This document shows, in pieces, positions 55,188 through 64,000 of a stretch of DNA of 64,000 nt (the first letter of the stretch is position 1; each line of letters begins with the position of its first letter). Both the position numbers and the translations under genes were made by a program. The notes below the pieces were generated by a model. The model did not search any database and was not told the origin of the DNA. It saw only the letters and a list, made by a program, of their open reading frames with translations. The stretch spans positions 95,566,842-95,630,841 of the forward strand of contig CM043953.1 of NCBI GenBank assembly GCA_014529385.2, read 5' to 3'. Origin of the DNA: Adiantum capillus-veneris (Eukaryota; Streptophyta; Polypodiopsida; Polypodiales; Pteridaceae).

Positions 55188-57161
55188 CCGCCAAGAAATC
55201 TCCTTGGTAAAGTGCCGTCACGAGCAGTGTAACAAACTGTTGTACTCCGCCCGAGCAGTGTAACAAACTGCGTGAAGGTCCCGAGCTGAGTGTGAAAACA
55301 ACTCCTTGTCATAAAAGAAATGCCAATAGACGTGCAAGTGTCCCACCCAATAGGGTCTGTGGTGTCTATAGTCAAAACGTCCGAAGCAAATGAGGAAAGC
55401 CCAGAAACCGTCATGAGAATGACAAGAAGCCTGTCAATGCATAAACCTGCAACCCAAGGTGGACAGATGGCTAAGCTGTGTAAAACTCCAGGAAGGCTAG
55501 ATGTAGCAATCTGCGCCGTAAATTCCTCCGAATCAAGGAAAACCAGATTAAACAGTCTGCACTGTAGAAGCTACCGTAAGCTGCAGCAGTCACTGGGAGA
55601 CTGCACGGACCACCACCGGATGGTGTCCTGTCAGTAGGTAGGGTAATCCAAGATGAGGGAAAGCCAAACTCAACACTCTCTGCTGTGAAGTGCCTCTGAG
55701 AAGAGGGGTGGTCAGACCAAGCTGTCTGTACCATAGTCATCCTATAGAAGTAGGGGAGCCAGACTGAGAAGGAGAATCTAGGAATCAGTGGCCAGACCAA
55801 GATGTCTGCGCCGACCTGCGTGTGACTCTCCCTCCAGCGTTTTCGGCGCGCGTGGGCAACTGTACTACCGTCCAAGCCAAGCTCCGGGTGACTTCAAATG
55901 TAGTCGCGTAATGCCTGATCTCCTACATCTCGCGAGTAAACTCTCCAAGAGAGTCCAAAGCACTGAAGTCCAACTCCAGTTTGTAGATCCAAGCAATGAA
56001 CCTGTCCAAGAAGAGATCCAAGATCCTCTCCCTAAGTCCATGTAGATGCTCATGTGTAAGCAAGTGATCTGACGTGTCGAGGTCAAGAGGTAAGTGTCTC
56101 CACCAAAGTTGGTGGTGTCTTCTCTGGGAATGTCCGAATCCCATATGCCATGAGCATGTCCATATCTCATGTGACAAAGGTGTGTCCAGCACAACCCACA
56201 AGTTGCCACCCCCTATGGAATGCGCAACCACCGAATGATGGCTGGAATGAATGGATCTCCCAAGGATCGTACGTCTATAGATGATTAAGCCGATGTCAAA
56301 GATACCATTTACTGCATCAGTCACTAAGAGACCGCACGGACCACCACCGGATGGTGTCCTGGCAGGAGGTAACTTCATCCTCTGTGATAAGCACAAGCCA
56401 AGAGGCTGCTGTCCACCCAAAAACGCAACTGCGAGGTGATGAAAACGCTGCTGTCCAATGAATTTCAGCGTGCTCGTACGCTCCCGGCAGAGGGAGGGTG
56501 AGAAATCAATGTAGCAACCCAAAACAGGTTGAAAACAGAGAAAACAGCAGGGGTAGTGGCTGAAGACGGAGAGGATACTCGCCGGCAATGCACCAGATGC
56601 AAAGCTGGGTAGATGGTGGCGGGATCCGGGGTGCGTTGCCCTCCTGCTACAAAAACGCAAGTCAATTTGTAGCCCACTTTAGCTGCACTTTTTGGCACCA
56701 AAAAGCTTCTGTTTGCTGAAAAAACAAAGGCTTGACGGGTACCCTAAGTGCCTAGCAACTCGTGGAAGGTGTCAACAACACAAAGTGACCAATAGAACCG
56801 CCGAAAATGGGTTGAAAACCCAAAAACGCAGATCTGGCTGAAAAACGCAGATGGAGCAGAGGAGGTTTCCGACGATGAAATGATCCTAGATGTAAAGCGC
56901 TGGCAGCCTGATGCAAAAACGCTCACCTAATCTGCAAAAAACGCAGGTAGAGGGGAATCCTCCGCCACGAGAAACGCAGATCTCATCGCGCACCTAGTTG
57001 TTTGCAAAACCCCTGGCAGAATTTGCATGAAAACGCTGGCTATGTGGATCTTGGGAGGAGAGACTACTGCAGAGATGCGCTCTCCCAGGCCATGAAAAGC
57101 CTAAGCTGCTGATACCATGTGCCCTGGCGACTGATACCACCTGAGCGGGGCTCTGATACCA
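55188..57161 (-). other. K interior, apparently non-coding
   Basis: About 2 kb. The longest open frames (minus 55923-56660, 245 codons; minus 55471-55875) have biased Ser/Leu/Pro composition and match no family I know. Internal repeats: a 39-bp spaced duplicate of GAGCAGTGTAACAAACTG (55213, 55252), and a block with CGGACCACCACCGGATGGTG at about 55600-55630 and 56337-56367. Scattered AAAAACGCAG words near the right end resemble those of family-B LTRs. Three CTGATACCA units at 22-bp spacing end at the right LTR. Confidence 0.6.
57109..57161 (-). promoter_or_regulatory. K primer site and two upstream look-alikes at 22-bp spacing
   Basis: CTGATACCA at 57109-57117, 57131-57139 and 57153-57161. 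Only the last, CTCTGATACCA, abuts the LTR and extends to the full initiator-Met complement. Confidence 0.75.
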
Positions 57162-57170
57162 TGTGAGTGC

Positions 57171-57221
<51 letters not shown>

Positions 57222-57578
57222 CACAAACGCGAGAGATGGTGAAGAGGGGGCGATCAGACCCCCATGACTACCATGAGCAGAAGACCCAATACAATCAGAT
57301 GTATGATCTCTGTGAGATGTGGAAGCGGGTACTCCCCTAGCCCTATAAATAGATGCCCAAGGGGAGGTAGGGCAAGGCCTGATAAAAATCCCCACAACCC
57401 AACAGAAAAATGATATATGGAAATATATGTGGGCGCCCGGACAAAAGCGGACGGCTGGCCCCAAACTCGGGCGGCCGGACCAGGTACAACCTAGACTAAG
57501 GGTGGCTAGCCCGAAGACATACTAGCCATACAAGTATGCCCTAGACTTGTGAAGTAGCAGAGTGGTGTAAGTCTAACA
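57162..57578 (-). repeat. K right (5') LTR
   Basis: 417 bp, TGTGAGTGCGCG...TAAGTCTAACA. GA microsatellite 57172-57217; CCTATAAATAG near 57341. Carries the empty site of the MITE-like insertion (CGGACCAGG at about 57475). Confidence 0.88.
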
Positions 57579-57588
57579 ATCTCGTGTC

Positions 57589-57629
<41 letters not shown>

Positions 57630-57759
57630 GCACTATTGTTTTGGTCATTGCACATTCTCTCACTAAGGAAGGTTCTCCCTTCCTCTTAAGTAAAAGGAAC
57701 CTTGAGCACTCACCGATCCCTCATCCTGAGCTTACACCATCATTCACTTCCGCTGCACA
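57579..57759 (+). mobile_element. family-B LTR 3' end fragment
   Basis: Plus-orientation end of a divergent family-B LTR: 'TCTCGTGTCGTCTCT', an expanded CT run (57590-57627), 'AAAAGGAACCTTGAGCA', 'CATTCACTTCCGCTGCACA'. Truncated on the left by K. Confidence 0.7.
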
Positions 57760-57822
57760 TTATATCCATGGCGTGCACAGTAAAAAGTCGGACCGAGTCT
57801 TCTCTAGAAGAAGAATCGACTC

Positions 57823-58052
57823 AAGCTTTGATACCACTATAACCGGCAAGACACATGCAAGGTGGCAAATCCACAACAGACACACGAACAGAACTGAACT
57901 TAAACTTGTAAACAATGTAGCAGTCAAGACACAAAGGAGTAAAGTTCCACTTCTTGATTCACTCATCCTATGCGCCCCTTTCCATACTTTTTATATTAAT
58001 AGTCACAGAGTCCAAAGTATAACTGCCAAGGAGTCACTCTGCAACTATGCAA

Positions 58053-58134
<82 letters not shown>

Positions 58135-58171
58135 GCTGTCGAACCTCTGCTGGGGTTCTCCTCAAACCTCT
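57823..58171 (-). mobile_element. N: A-like LTR start with primer site, minus orientation
   Basis: AAGCTTTGATACCA (57823-57836) is a primer site with one change from the initiator-Met complement. One base later TATAACCGGC starts an LTR whose TG appears mutated to TA. GCGCCCCTTTCCATAC (57973-57988) with TTATATTAAT is the shared LTR motif reversed. Interrupted by solo LTR B6 at TSD CCTCT; continues at 63445. Includes (CT)n at 58055-58131. Confidence 0.7.
58055..58131. repeat. (CT)n microsatellite
   Basis: Nearly 40 CT units inside LTR N, the longest microsatellite in the window. Produces a spurious Ser-Leu frame. Confidence 0.97.
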
Positions 58172-59084
58172 TGTCACGTGACACATCCAACCCTATGTGT
58201 CCGTGGACAAGCTACAGCACGACAAGGGTTCAGTCAGTCCAGTCAATCTAGATTAGCAAGTGTTTTTGGCACTTTTTGTGAGTCTGTTCGTAGACCGTGC
58301 ATGTCCAGACACTTAGTATAGATGCATATCCTCTAGTTGCACACAGCATGATCTTAAGCATTCCCATTAGAATCCTTTAGGGGAATTTTCCAGTGCATTT
58401 AGCCTATTTTTCCTATTTTTGACATTTTTCACTTATTATTTTTAAGTGACTTTTGTTGGAAAGTAGGTAGGGCAAATTGAGTAAGTTTGTACATAAGCAA
58501 ACCTAAACTAACACTAATTGGAAGAAGAGGCAGCAGGAGCACCATCGCTCGGCAGGCAACTTCTCAGCAAGAACCCTTGGTGGCGTTTTTCCTCCAAGCA
58601 AGAGGACTTCACATTCTAGCATTTTCATCAACAAATCACCCTCGCCATAGACCCCCCAAGCATTGACGTTTTCCGCCATAGCATCATCGCAGACAACCAC
58701 AGTATCTAGCATTTTTCCTCCAAGTCTGCATTGCAGCCTAGCATTTCCAGAATCCCCAGATCGCCCTCCCATTGCATGGCGATTTTCAGCATTTGACAAG
58801 ATAAGTAACCAGCAGATTTTCAGCCATTAAGAACCAGCCATATCAACGTTTCTAGGAGCAGAATCTTCAGCGATTTCAGCCAACAGAATTCAGCCTATCA
58901 GTGTTTTTGGACAGCAGTACAAGAACAACAAATTTCAGCCCTTAGATCCGTCTCGTCATCCCCGTCGTCGTCGTCGATCTAGCCTAGACTTGCATCAGTC
59001 ACATGCATCCACTTTGTACCCGTTTGTGCAATCAATAGTAGACCACTCTCGCCGACGAGAGTGGGGCCTTCGGAGGAGGGTTTA

Positions 59085-60196
59085 TGTTAAGTGCAGCGGA
59101 ATAATTGTTTGCGCTTTGCTCAAGATGAGTGCTCCGAACTGTGCTCAAGGTTCCTTTTGTTCTTAAGGAAGGGAGAGCCTTCCGTTCTTAATGAGAGAAT
59201 GCTATGATCACAAACAAAGTGAATAGACATTGTGCGTGCAAGTGTATGAGACTGAGAGATAGAGAGAAGAGAGATACGACACCAGAGACGTAAAACCCTC
59301 CTCCGAAGGCCCCACTCTCGTCGGCGAGAGTGGTCTACTTATGATTGCACAAAGTGGTACAATGACGATGCAATGGACTGATGCCACCTGGGACTATGTC
59401 GGTGACGACGACGACTTTAGGGCTGAAATCTGTGGTCTTCTATCTGCTGTCCATAAAAACGCTATGGCTGAAAATATGGGACTGATTTCATTGGCTGAAA
59501 ATGACTGTTTTGGCTGCGTTTTTGAGGGCTGAAAATGACGATCTCTTCATGCATCTAGGGCTGAATCTGCTGCTGTGTGGAATGCTGAAAACGCTGCTGC
59601 AAAGGCTTCACTTCAGGCTGAAAATGAAAACGCTGGCAGATCTGGGGATCGTTAGCAAAAACGCTAGGCAATCTGGGAACTGCTGGCGATGGTGGTAAAC
59701 TGGAAACGCCAGGTCAGGGGGAGGTGCTAGCGATCTGCAAAAACGCTAAGGCTGAGTGGGAAAACCAAAAACGCCAAGGGGTGCTAAGGGTACTGCGGGG
59801 TTCTTGCTGAGAAGATGCCTGTTGAGCGGGGAGCTCCTGCTGCTTCTTCTGCCATTTAGTGATAACTTGGGTTTGCTTATATACAAACTTAGCAAAATTG
59901 CCTTACCTACTTTTGTTGGGAAGTCACTTAAAAATAATAAGTGAAAAATGTCAAAAATAGGCAAAATAGGCTAAATGCACTGGAAAAATCCCCTAGCTGA
60001 TTCTAATGGGAATACTGATGATCATGCTGTGTGCAACAAGAGGATATGCATCTATACCAAGTGACTGGGCATGCACGGTCTACGAATAGACTCACAAAAG
60101 TGCCAGATCACTTCTAATCTAGACTGACTAGACTGATTGAACCCTGATCATGATGTAGCTTGTCCACGGACACATTGGGTTGGATGTCACGTGACA
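59085..60196 (-). repeat. B7 3' LTR
   Basis: TGTTAAGTGCAGCGGAAT...TGTCACGTGACA. Same indel pattern as the 5' copy (e.g. 'ATACAAACTTAGC' near 59881), distinguishing the B7 subfamily from B1-B3. Confidence 0.95.
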
Positions 60197-61703
60197 TCCC
60201 CTCCTTTTCAAAAAGTGAGGTACTGGTACCAAACTGTATGGCGTCGAGGGAGATCGCCAATAGCAGCCGGAATCCTGGAAGGGACTCTTCGCCGGCCCAC
60301 TCTGATGTGTGGGTCGTGCAGTACTTGAACTTCATAAAGGTCTGCAACGCTTGCTTCTTTGGGCCGCGCCGAAAGCGACACAAAGTCTTCTGTGGCTCCT
60401 TCAATGATTCAATATCATCGAGAGTCATGCTTCTTTCTTCTTCAAGAATCTCCATGGCTGAAAATTCTTGAACCCATTTCCAACACAAAACCATGAACAT
60501 ACCCATTCCATGTAAAGTGAGTGGAAAAAATCTTGTCTTCCACAAAGACTGTGCATGCAATGTCGATGAACAAAGATACGGAGTGCTAAACCATTCACCA
60601 CATACACGCAAACAATGAGATCGAATCTTTCTCTTATGATCTAGAGCAAGCAACTGTGGCAATTCACAACGGAAATGCCCATGCTTGGTGCTCATACTTT
60701 TATGTGCTCTTTCTTCAAATGTGTCGTGCCAAGGAAGAGACATGGAATGTGACTTCCTTACATACTTTTCAGCTTTTCATGAAAAATCCGTGCTCATCCA
60801 TGAGAGAAACGTGCTCAACATACAATATGTCATGCCTAGGAAAAGGGATCACATAAAGATGCTGACTAAAATACAGGAAACGATCACGAATGAAACATTC
60901 GAACAATGCGTGCATATCAAGCATGCGAACACATAATACTTCATGTGAGGGTTCTTTGGACCTAGGCTCGAGAGCCAAGATCGCTTCTTCTTGAATGCTG
61001 AACGAATCGTCCTATGGGGGTTCTTTGGACCTCGACTCGAAAGCCAAGATTGGTTCTTCGTGATTGATCGAATCTACAACGAGGTTAGCTTCGCTAGAAA
61101 AAGCATCAACTAACACATCATCCTTGTGAACAATCACACATCTTCATGCAAATCATCATGCGTGTGAGAAATCACATCTTGATCATGCAAATCATCATCC
61201 TTGTGAGAAATCACATCTTGATCGTGCAAATCATCATGCTTATCATTGTTCTTCAAATCATCATCATGCTTCACACAATCATGCAAATCTTGTGTATCAT
61301 GCTTTGGAGAAGAAGAGACTGAGAGAGTCTCCGTCTCCTGAATCTCTTCCATCTGTGCCGGCACTTGAGACAAGAGTCGCAAGAACTCTTGCATGTGTCG
61401 ATCGCGCCGTTCTTGTCTTGCCTTTCTTTCGGCTTCTCTTTCTGCTTTGTCTTCTGCATGTCTGCATTCCATTTCTGATTTTCTTTCTTTGCATTCACGA
61501 TCAAATTCTACCATTCTTTCTGCATTTCTTGCTTCGCGTTCTAAATTCTGTTTCAGAAACCATTGCTCCAAAGCCTCCATAGGAGTTAGTGCAATCCTTG
61601 ACGTAGACGGGGAAGGGTCTCCTGGTGGGGAAAATTCTTCTTCGCCTCTCTCATGCTCATCACCTTCAAGCGAAGTATCCATTCCGCTTCGAGTGATGAC
61701 CAT
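60197..61703 (-). pseudogene. B7 coiled coil-spacer-X protein (frameshifted)
   Basis: ATG 61703 ('MVITRSGMDTSLEG'). Coiled coil about 61590-61370 ('AEDKAEREAERKARQERRD'). 'ETLSVSSSPKHDTQDLHD' near 61300, a spacer with repeated KHDDLHDQDVISHKH-like units, then a frameshift and stop near 61134. X continues at 60978-60769 and 60743-60215 with the same motif order as B4 and ends 'FGTSTSL'. A small insertion in the run before the polypurine tract removes the normal stop, so the frame runs into the LTR. The same in-frame absence of Gag core, knuckle and protease as in B4. Confidence 0.88.
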
Positions 61704-62113
61704 TCTGAAGTCGTGGTTCTTGTGGGTTCTTGGGTTCTTGAGGGTCTTGAGGTACTTGAGGTTTTCTTTCGCTTGCAAACCGTGTTTGAGAAGGATCTTC
61801 TCTTCACCCGAGTTCTACTCCTTTCCGCGGGCGCACCCCTTGGCGGCCTTGCGCTCACACCAAGGTTGCTTTTTCCCACCTCACGTCGATTGGCTGGCCG
61901 CTAAGTGCACGGTCCGCTCTCAATGAGTGAAAAGAGACACAAGGGGAGGCTGGACAAGCCCTTCTTTCTTGGGATTCCTGTCACTCTTCAAAAACACGAT
62001 TAGGAATCGACACGCCCAAGCGAACTTGGGTTCGTGCGACCGCAACAAGCAAAAAAAATTCTTGTGGTTCTTTCCTTGAGTGATACAGAACACTGCCAAA
62101 GCTCTGATACCAA

Positions 62114-63227
62114 TGTTAGGTGCAGTGGAATGATTATTTGCGCTTTGCTCAAGATGAGTGCTCCTAACTATACTCAAGGTTCCTTTTGTTCTTAAGGAAG
62201 GGAGAGCCTTCCGTTCTTAATGAGAGAATGCTATGATCACAAACAAAGTGAATAGACACTGTGCGTGCAAGTGTATGAGACTGAGAGATAGAAAGAAGAG
62301 AGATACGACACCAGAGACGTAAAACCCTCCTCCGAAGGCCCCACTCTCATCGGCGAGAGTGGTCTACTTATGATTGCACAAAGTGGTACAATGACGATGC
62401 AATGGACTGATGCCACCTGGGACTATGTCGGTGACGATCACGACATTAGGGCTGAAATCTGTGGTCTTCTATCTGCTATCCATAAAAAAGCTATGGCTGA
62501 AAATCTGGGACTGATTTCGGTGGCTGAAAATGACTGTTTTGGTTGCGTTTTTGAGAGCTGAAAATGACGATCTCTTCATGCATCTAGGGCTGAATCTGCT
62601 GCTTTGTGGAATGCTGAAAACGCTGCTGCAAAGGCTTCACTTCAGGCTGAAAATGAAAACGCTGGCAGATCTGGGGATCGTTAGCAAAAACGCTAGGCAA
62701 TCTAGGAACTGCTGGCGATGGTGGTAAACTGGAAACGCAAGGTCAGGGGGGGGTGCTAGCGATCTGCAAAAATGCTAGGGCTGAGTGGGAAAACCAAAAA
62801 CGCCAAGGGGTGCTGAGGGTACTGCGAGGTTCTTGCTGAGAAGATGCCTGTTGAGCGGGGTGCTCCTACTGCTTCTTCTGCCATTTAGTGATAACTTGGG
62901 TTTGCTTATATACAAACTTAGCAAAATTGCCCTACCTACTTTTGTTGGGAAGTCACTTCAAAATAATAAGTGAAAAATGTCAAAAATAGGAAAAATAGGC
63001 TAAATGCACTAGAAAAATCCCCTAATTGATTCTAATGGGAATACTGATGATCATGCTGTGTGCAACCAGAGGATATGCATCTATACCAAGTGACTGGGCA
63101 CGGACGGTCTACGAATAGACTCACAAAAGTGCCAGATCACTTCTAATCTAGACTGACTGGAATGACTGAACCCTGATCATGCTATAGCTTGTCCACAGAC
63201 ACATTGGGTTGGATGTGTCACGTGACA
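62114..63227 (-). repeat. B7 5' LTR
   Basis: 1114 bp, TGTTAGGTGCAGTGGAAT...TGTCACGTGACA, adjacent to the primer site at 62101-62113. Confidence 0.95.
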
Positions 63228-63444
63228 GTTTTACGTCTCTGGTGTCGTATTCTCTTCTCTCTCTATCTCTCAATCTCACACATTCTCATGCACAGTGTCC
63301 ATTCACTTTGTTTGTGATCATTGCACTCTCTCATTAAGAATGGAACGCTCTCCCTTCCATAAGAACAAAAAGGAACCTTGAGCATATTATGGAGCAATTA
63401 TCTTGAGAAAGAACAACATTCATTCCGCTGCACCTTACACCTCT

Positions 63445-63540
63445 GCTGCCACAACTCCCCGCTGGGCGCAAGGCAGAGCCTTGTGGGGGGGTTACATTCT
63501 AGCCTCTGTCCTCCTCACACCAACGAACAGTAATTCTGCC
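63445..63540. mobile_element. continuation of LTR N after B6
   Basis: Joined to 58171 by the B6 TSD. G-rich 'GGGGGGGTTACA' near 63485-63495. The end of LTR N is not identified. Confidence 0.5.
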
Positions 63541-63667
63541 AACTCTACCCAGCTCGTCACTGCCGACTCTGCCCAGCTCATCGACGACAAGGCAGAATCT
63601 CCACAGCTCGTTAGTGGCAACTCTCCCTAGCTCGTCAGTGGCCACTCTGCCCAGTCCGTTGATGGCA
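63541..63667 (+). repeat. degenerate 24-30-bp tandem repeat
   Basis: About five units of 'AACTCTRCCCAGCTCGTCASTG' type: starts near 63541, 63566, 63595, 63619 and 63643. Open in some frames but with stops. Confidence 0.8.
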
Positions 63668-63985
63668 CCGACTCGGCCGATTAAACTCTGGTGACTCAAC
63701 TAATTCTGCTCGAGTTCACACAGAGAACATAAGGAGAACAAGGGTAGTGGTTTTTCATTAAAGATCGATCCCACAGGGACCGACAATGGGAGACATTGCA
63801 CTCTGAAGCTCACCACTAGGCCAAAACCTAGATTTGCCGCTGTCCTAGCAGCCCCAAGCAAGTTCAATCGTATCGAACACTTACAGACAGCTCTTGATCG
63901 AGTGATGGAGGAAAACCGAGAACTCAAAGAACGATTTAACAAATTGGAAGCTCGCTTCGATTCAATGGTGCAATCGACAAAGTAA
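63662..63985 (+). CDS. partial open frame, C-terminal coiled coil, unknown
   Basis: An open frame without an obvious start ends at TAA 63983-63985. The last 45 residues, about 'FNRIEHLQTALDRVMEENRE' onward, have a heptad pattern typical of a coiled coil. A retroelement Gag end is possible by context, but no family motif is visible. The first ATG in frame is near 63905, leaving only about 26 codons. Confidence 0.3.
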
Positions 63986-64000
63986 AGGAGGTCGAAACAA

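Larger units (their letters stand above)
13800..57578 (-). mobile_element. K: copia-like non-autonomous LTR element enclosing G
   Basis: Two similar LTRs (13800-14909, enlarged by an insertion, and 57162-57578) share ends TGTGAGTGCGCG...GTCTAACA. The minus-strand primer site CTCTGATACCA abuts the right LTR and a G-rich tract (plus CCCCCTCAACACC) abuts the left. Without G the interior is 14910-15048 plus 55188-57161, about 2.1 kb with no recognisable gag or pol, so it resembles a LARD/TRIM-like non-autonomous element. Flanks do not match: AACTG on the left within an F-type LTR, ATCTC on the right within a family-B LTR. The outer ends may therefore be recombinant. Confidence 0.7.
59085..63227 (-). 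mobile_element. B7: family-B element, short form
   Basis: 4143 bp. 3' LTR 59085-60196 (1112 bp) and 5' LTR 62114-63227 (1114 bp) are almost identical in text, suggesting a recent insertion. Flanks GTTTA (59080-59084) and GTTTT (63228-63232), one mismatch. Primer site GCTCTGATACCAA 62101-62113; polypurine tract TCCCCTCCTTTTC after 60196. The interior encodes coiled coil, spacer and X without Gag core or protease. Confidence 0.94.
58172..63439 (+). mobile_element. B6: family-B solo LTR containing B7
   Basis: TGTCACGTGACACATCC at 58172 and CGCTGCACCTTACA at 63439 with perfect TSD CCTCT (58167-58171, 63440-63444). Own sequence is 58172-59084 plus 63233-63439. B7 lies in its hairpin/GGGTTTTA region. 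No interior of its own. Confidence 0.93.

Noticed and set aside
55923-56660. 245-codon minus-strand frame in the K interior as a host or element gene
   Set aside because: No recognisable domain, several competing frames and biased composition; its length alone is not enough evidence.
57584-58321. 245-codon open frame with long Ser-Leu run
   Set aside because: Created by CT microsatellites inside LTR fragments; crosses several LTR boundaries.
63541-63667. CRISPR-like array
   Set aside because: Units are contiguous, degenerate and without unique spacers; plant context.

Overview
The window is plant nuclear DNA made almost entirely of LTR retrotransposons stacked inside one another. I infer a land plant, possibly with a large repeat-rich genome (fern, lycophyte or gymnosperm are guesses), from Ty3/Gypsy chromoviruses with a C-terminal chromodomain-like tail, initiator-Met-tRNA primer sites, long CT/GA microsatellites and extensive nested LTR insertions. 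Only one host gene fragment is convincing: a minus-strand exon of a C2orf69 (UPF0565)-like serine-hydrolase-fold protein at 2451-3086.

Layout. 1-260: LTR fragment. 261-2160: poorly resolved, with one tRNA primer-site/LTR junction at 872/884. 2451-3086: host exon. 3563-10101: decayed chromovirus A1 with both LTRs and a GACTG target-site duplication (TSD). 10102-13799: mosaic of LTR and pol fragments carrying a solo LTR (B5). 13800-57578: K, a copia-like element with about 2.1 kb of apparently non-coding interior, which encloses everything listed next. 15049-55182: G, a minus-strand relative of A1 (TSD CCCGA). Its 3' LTR holds solo LTR F1, which holds B1. Its pol holds solo LTR H. Its gag holds solo LTR F2. 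Its 5' LTR holds solo LTR D, which holds B3. B3 in turn holds B2 and B4, and B2 holds the nearly intact chromovirus C. 57579-64000: more LTR fragments, solo LTR B6 and, inside it, B7.

Almost every nesting step is supported by a matching 5-bp TSD (perfect or one mismatch), so the insertion order can be read: G, then D, then B3, then B2, then C, a chain of five.

The most unusual content is family B (B1, B2, B3, B4, B7, plus solo LTRs B5, B6, D). It has about 1.1-1.25 kb LTRs beginning with the palindrome TGTCACGTGACA, an initiator-Met primer site and a polypurine tract. Its interior encodes no recognisable reverse transcriptase, RNase H or integrase. The long form encodes Gag, a zinc knuckle, an aspartic-protease-like domain, a His/Asp-rich spacer and a C-terminal domain of roughly 260 residues that I do not recognise ('X'). 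The short form (B4, B7) has lost the Gag core, knuckle and protease in frame but keeps the coiled coil, spacer and X. B4 has an uninterrupted 462-codon ORF ending at the polypurine tract. The family must be mobilised in trans, and chromoviruses such as C are plausible but unproven partners.
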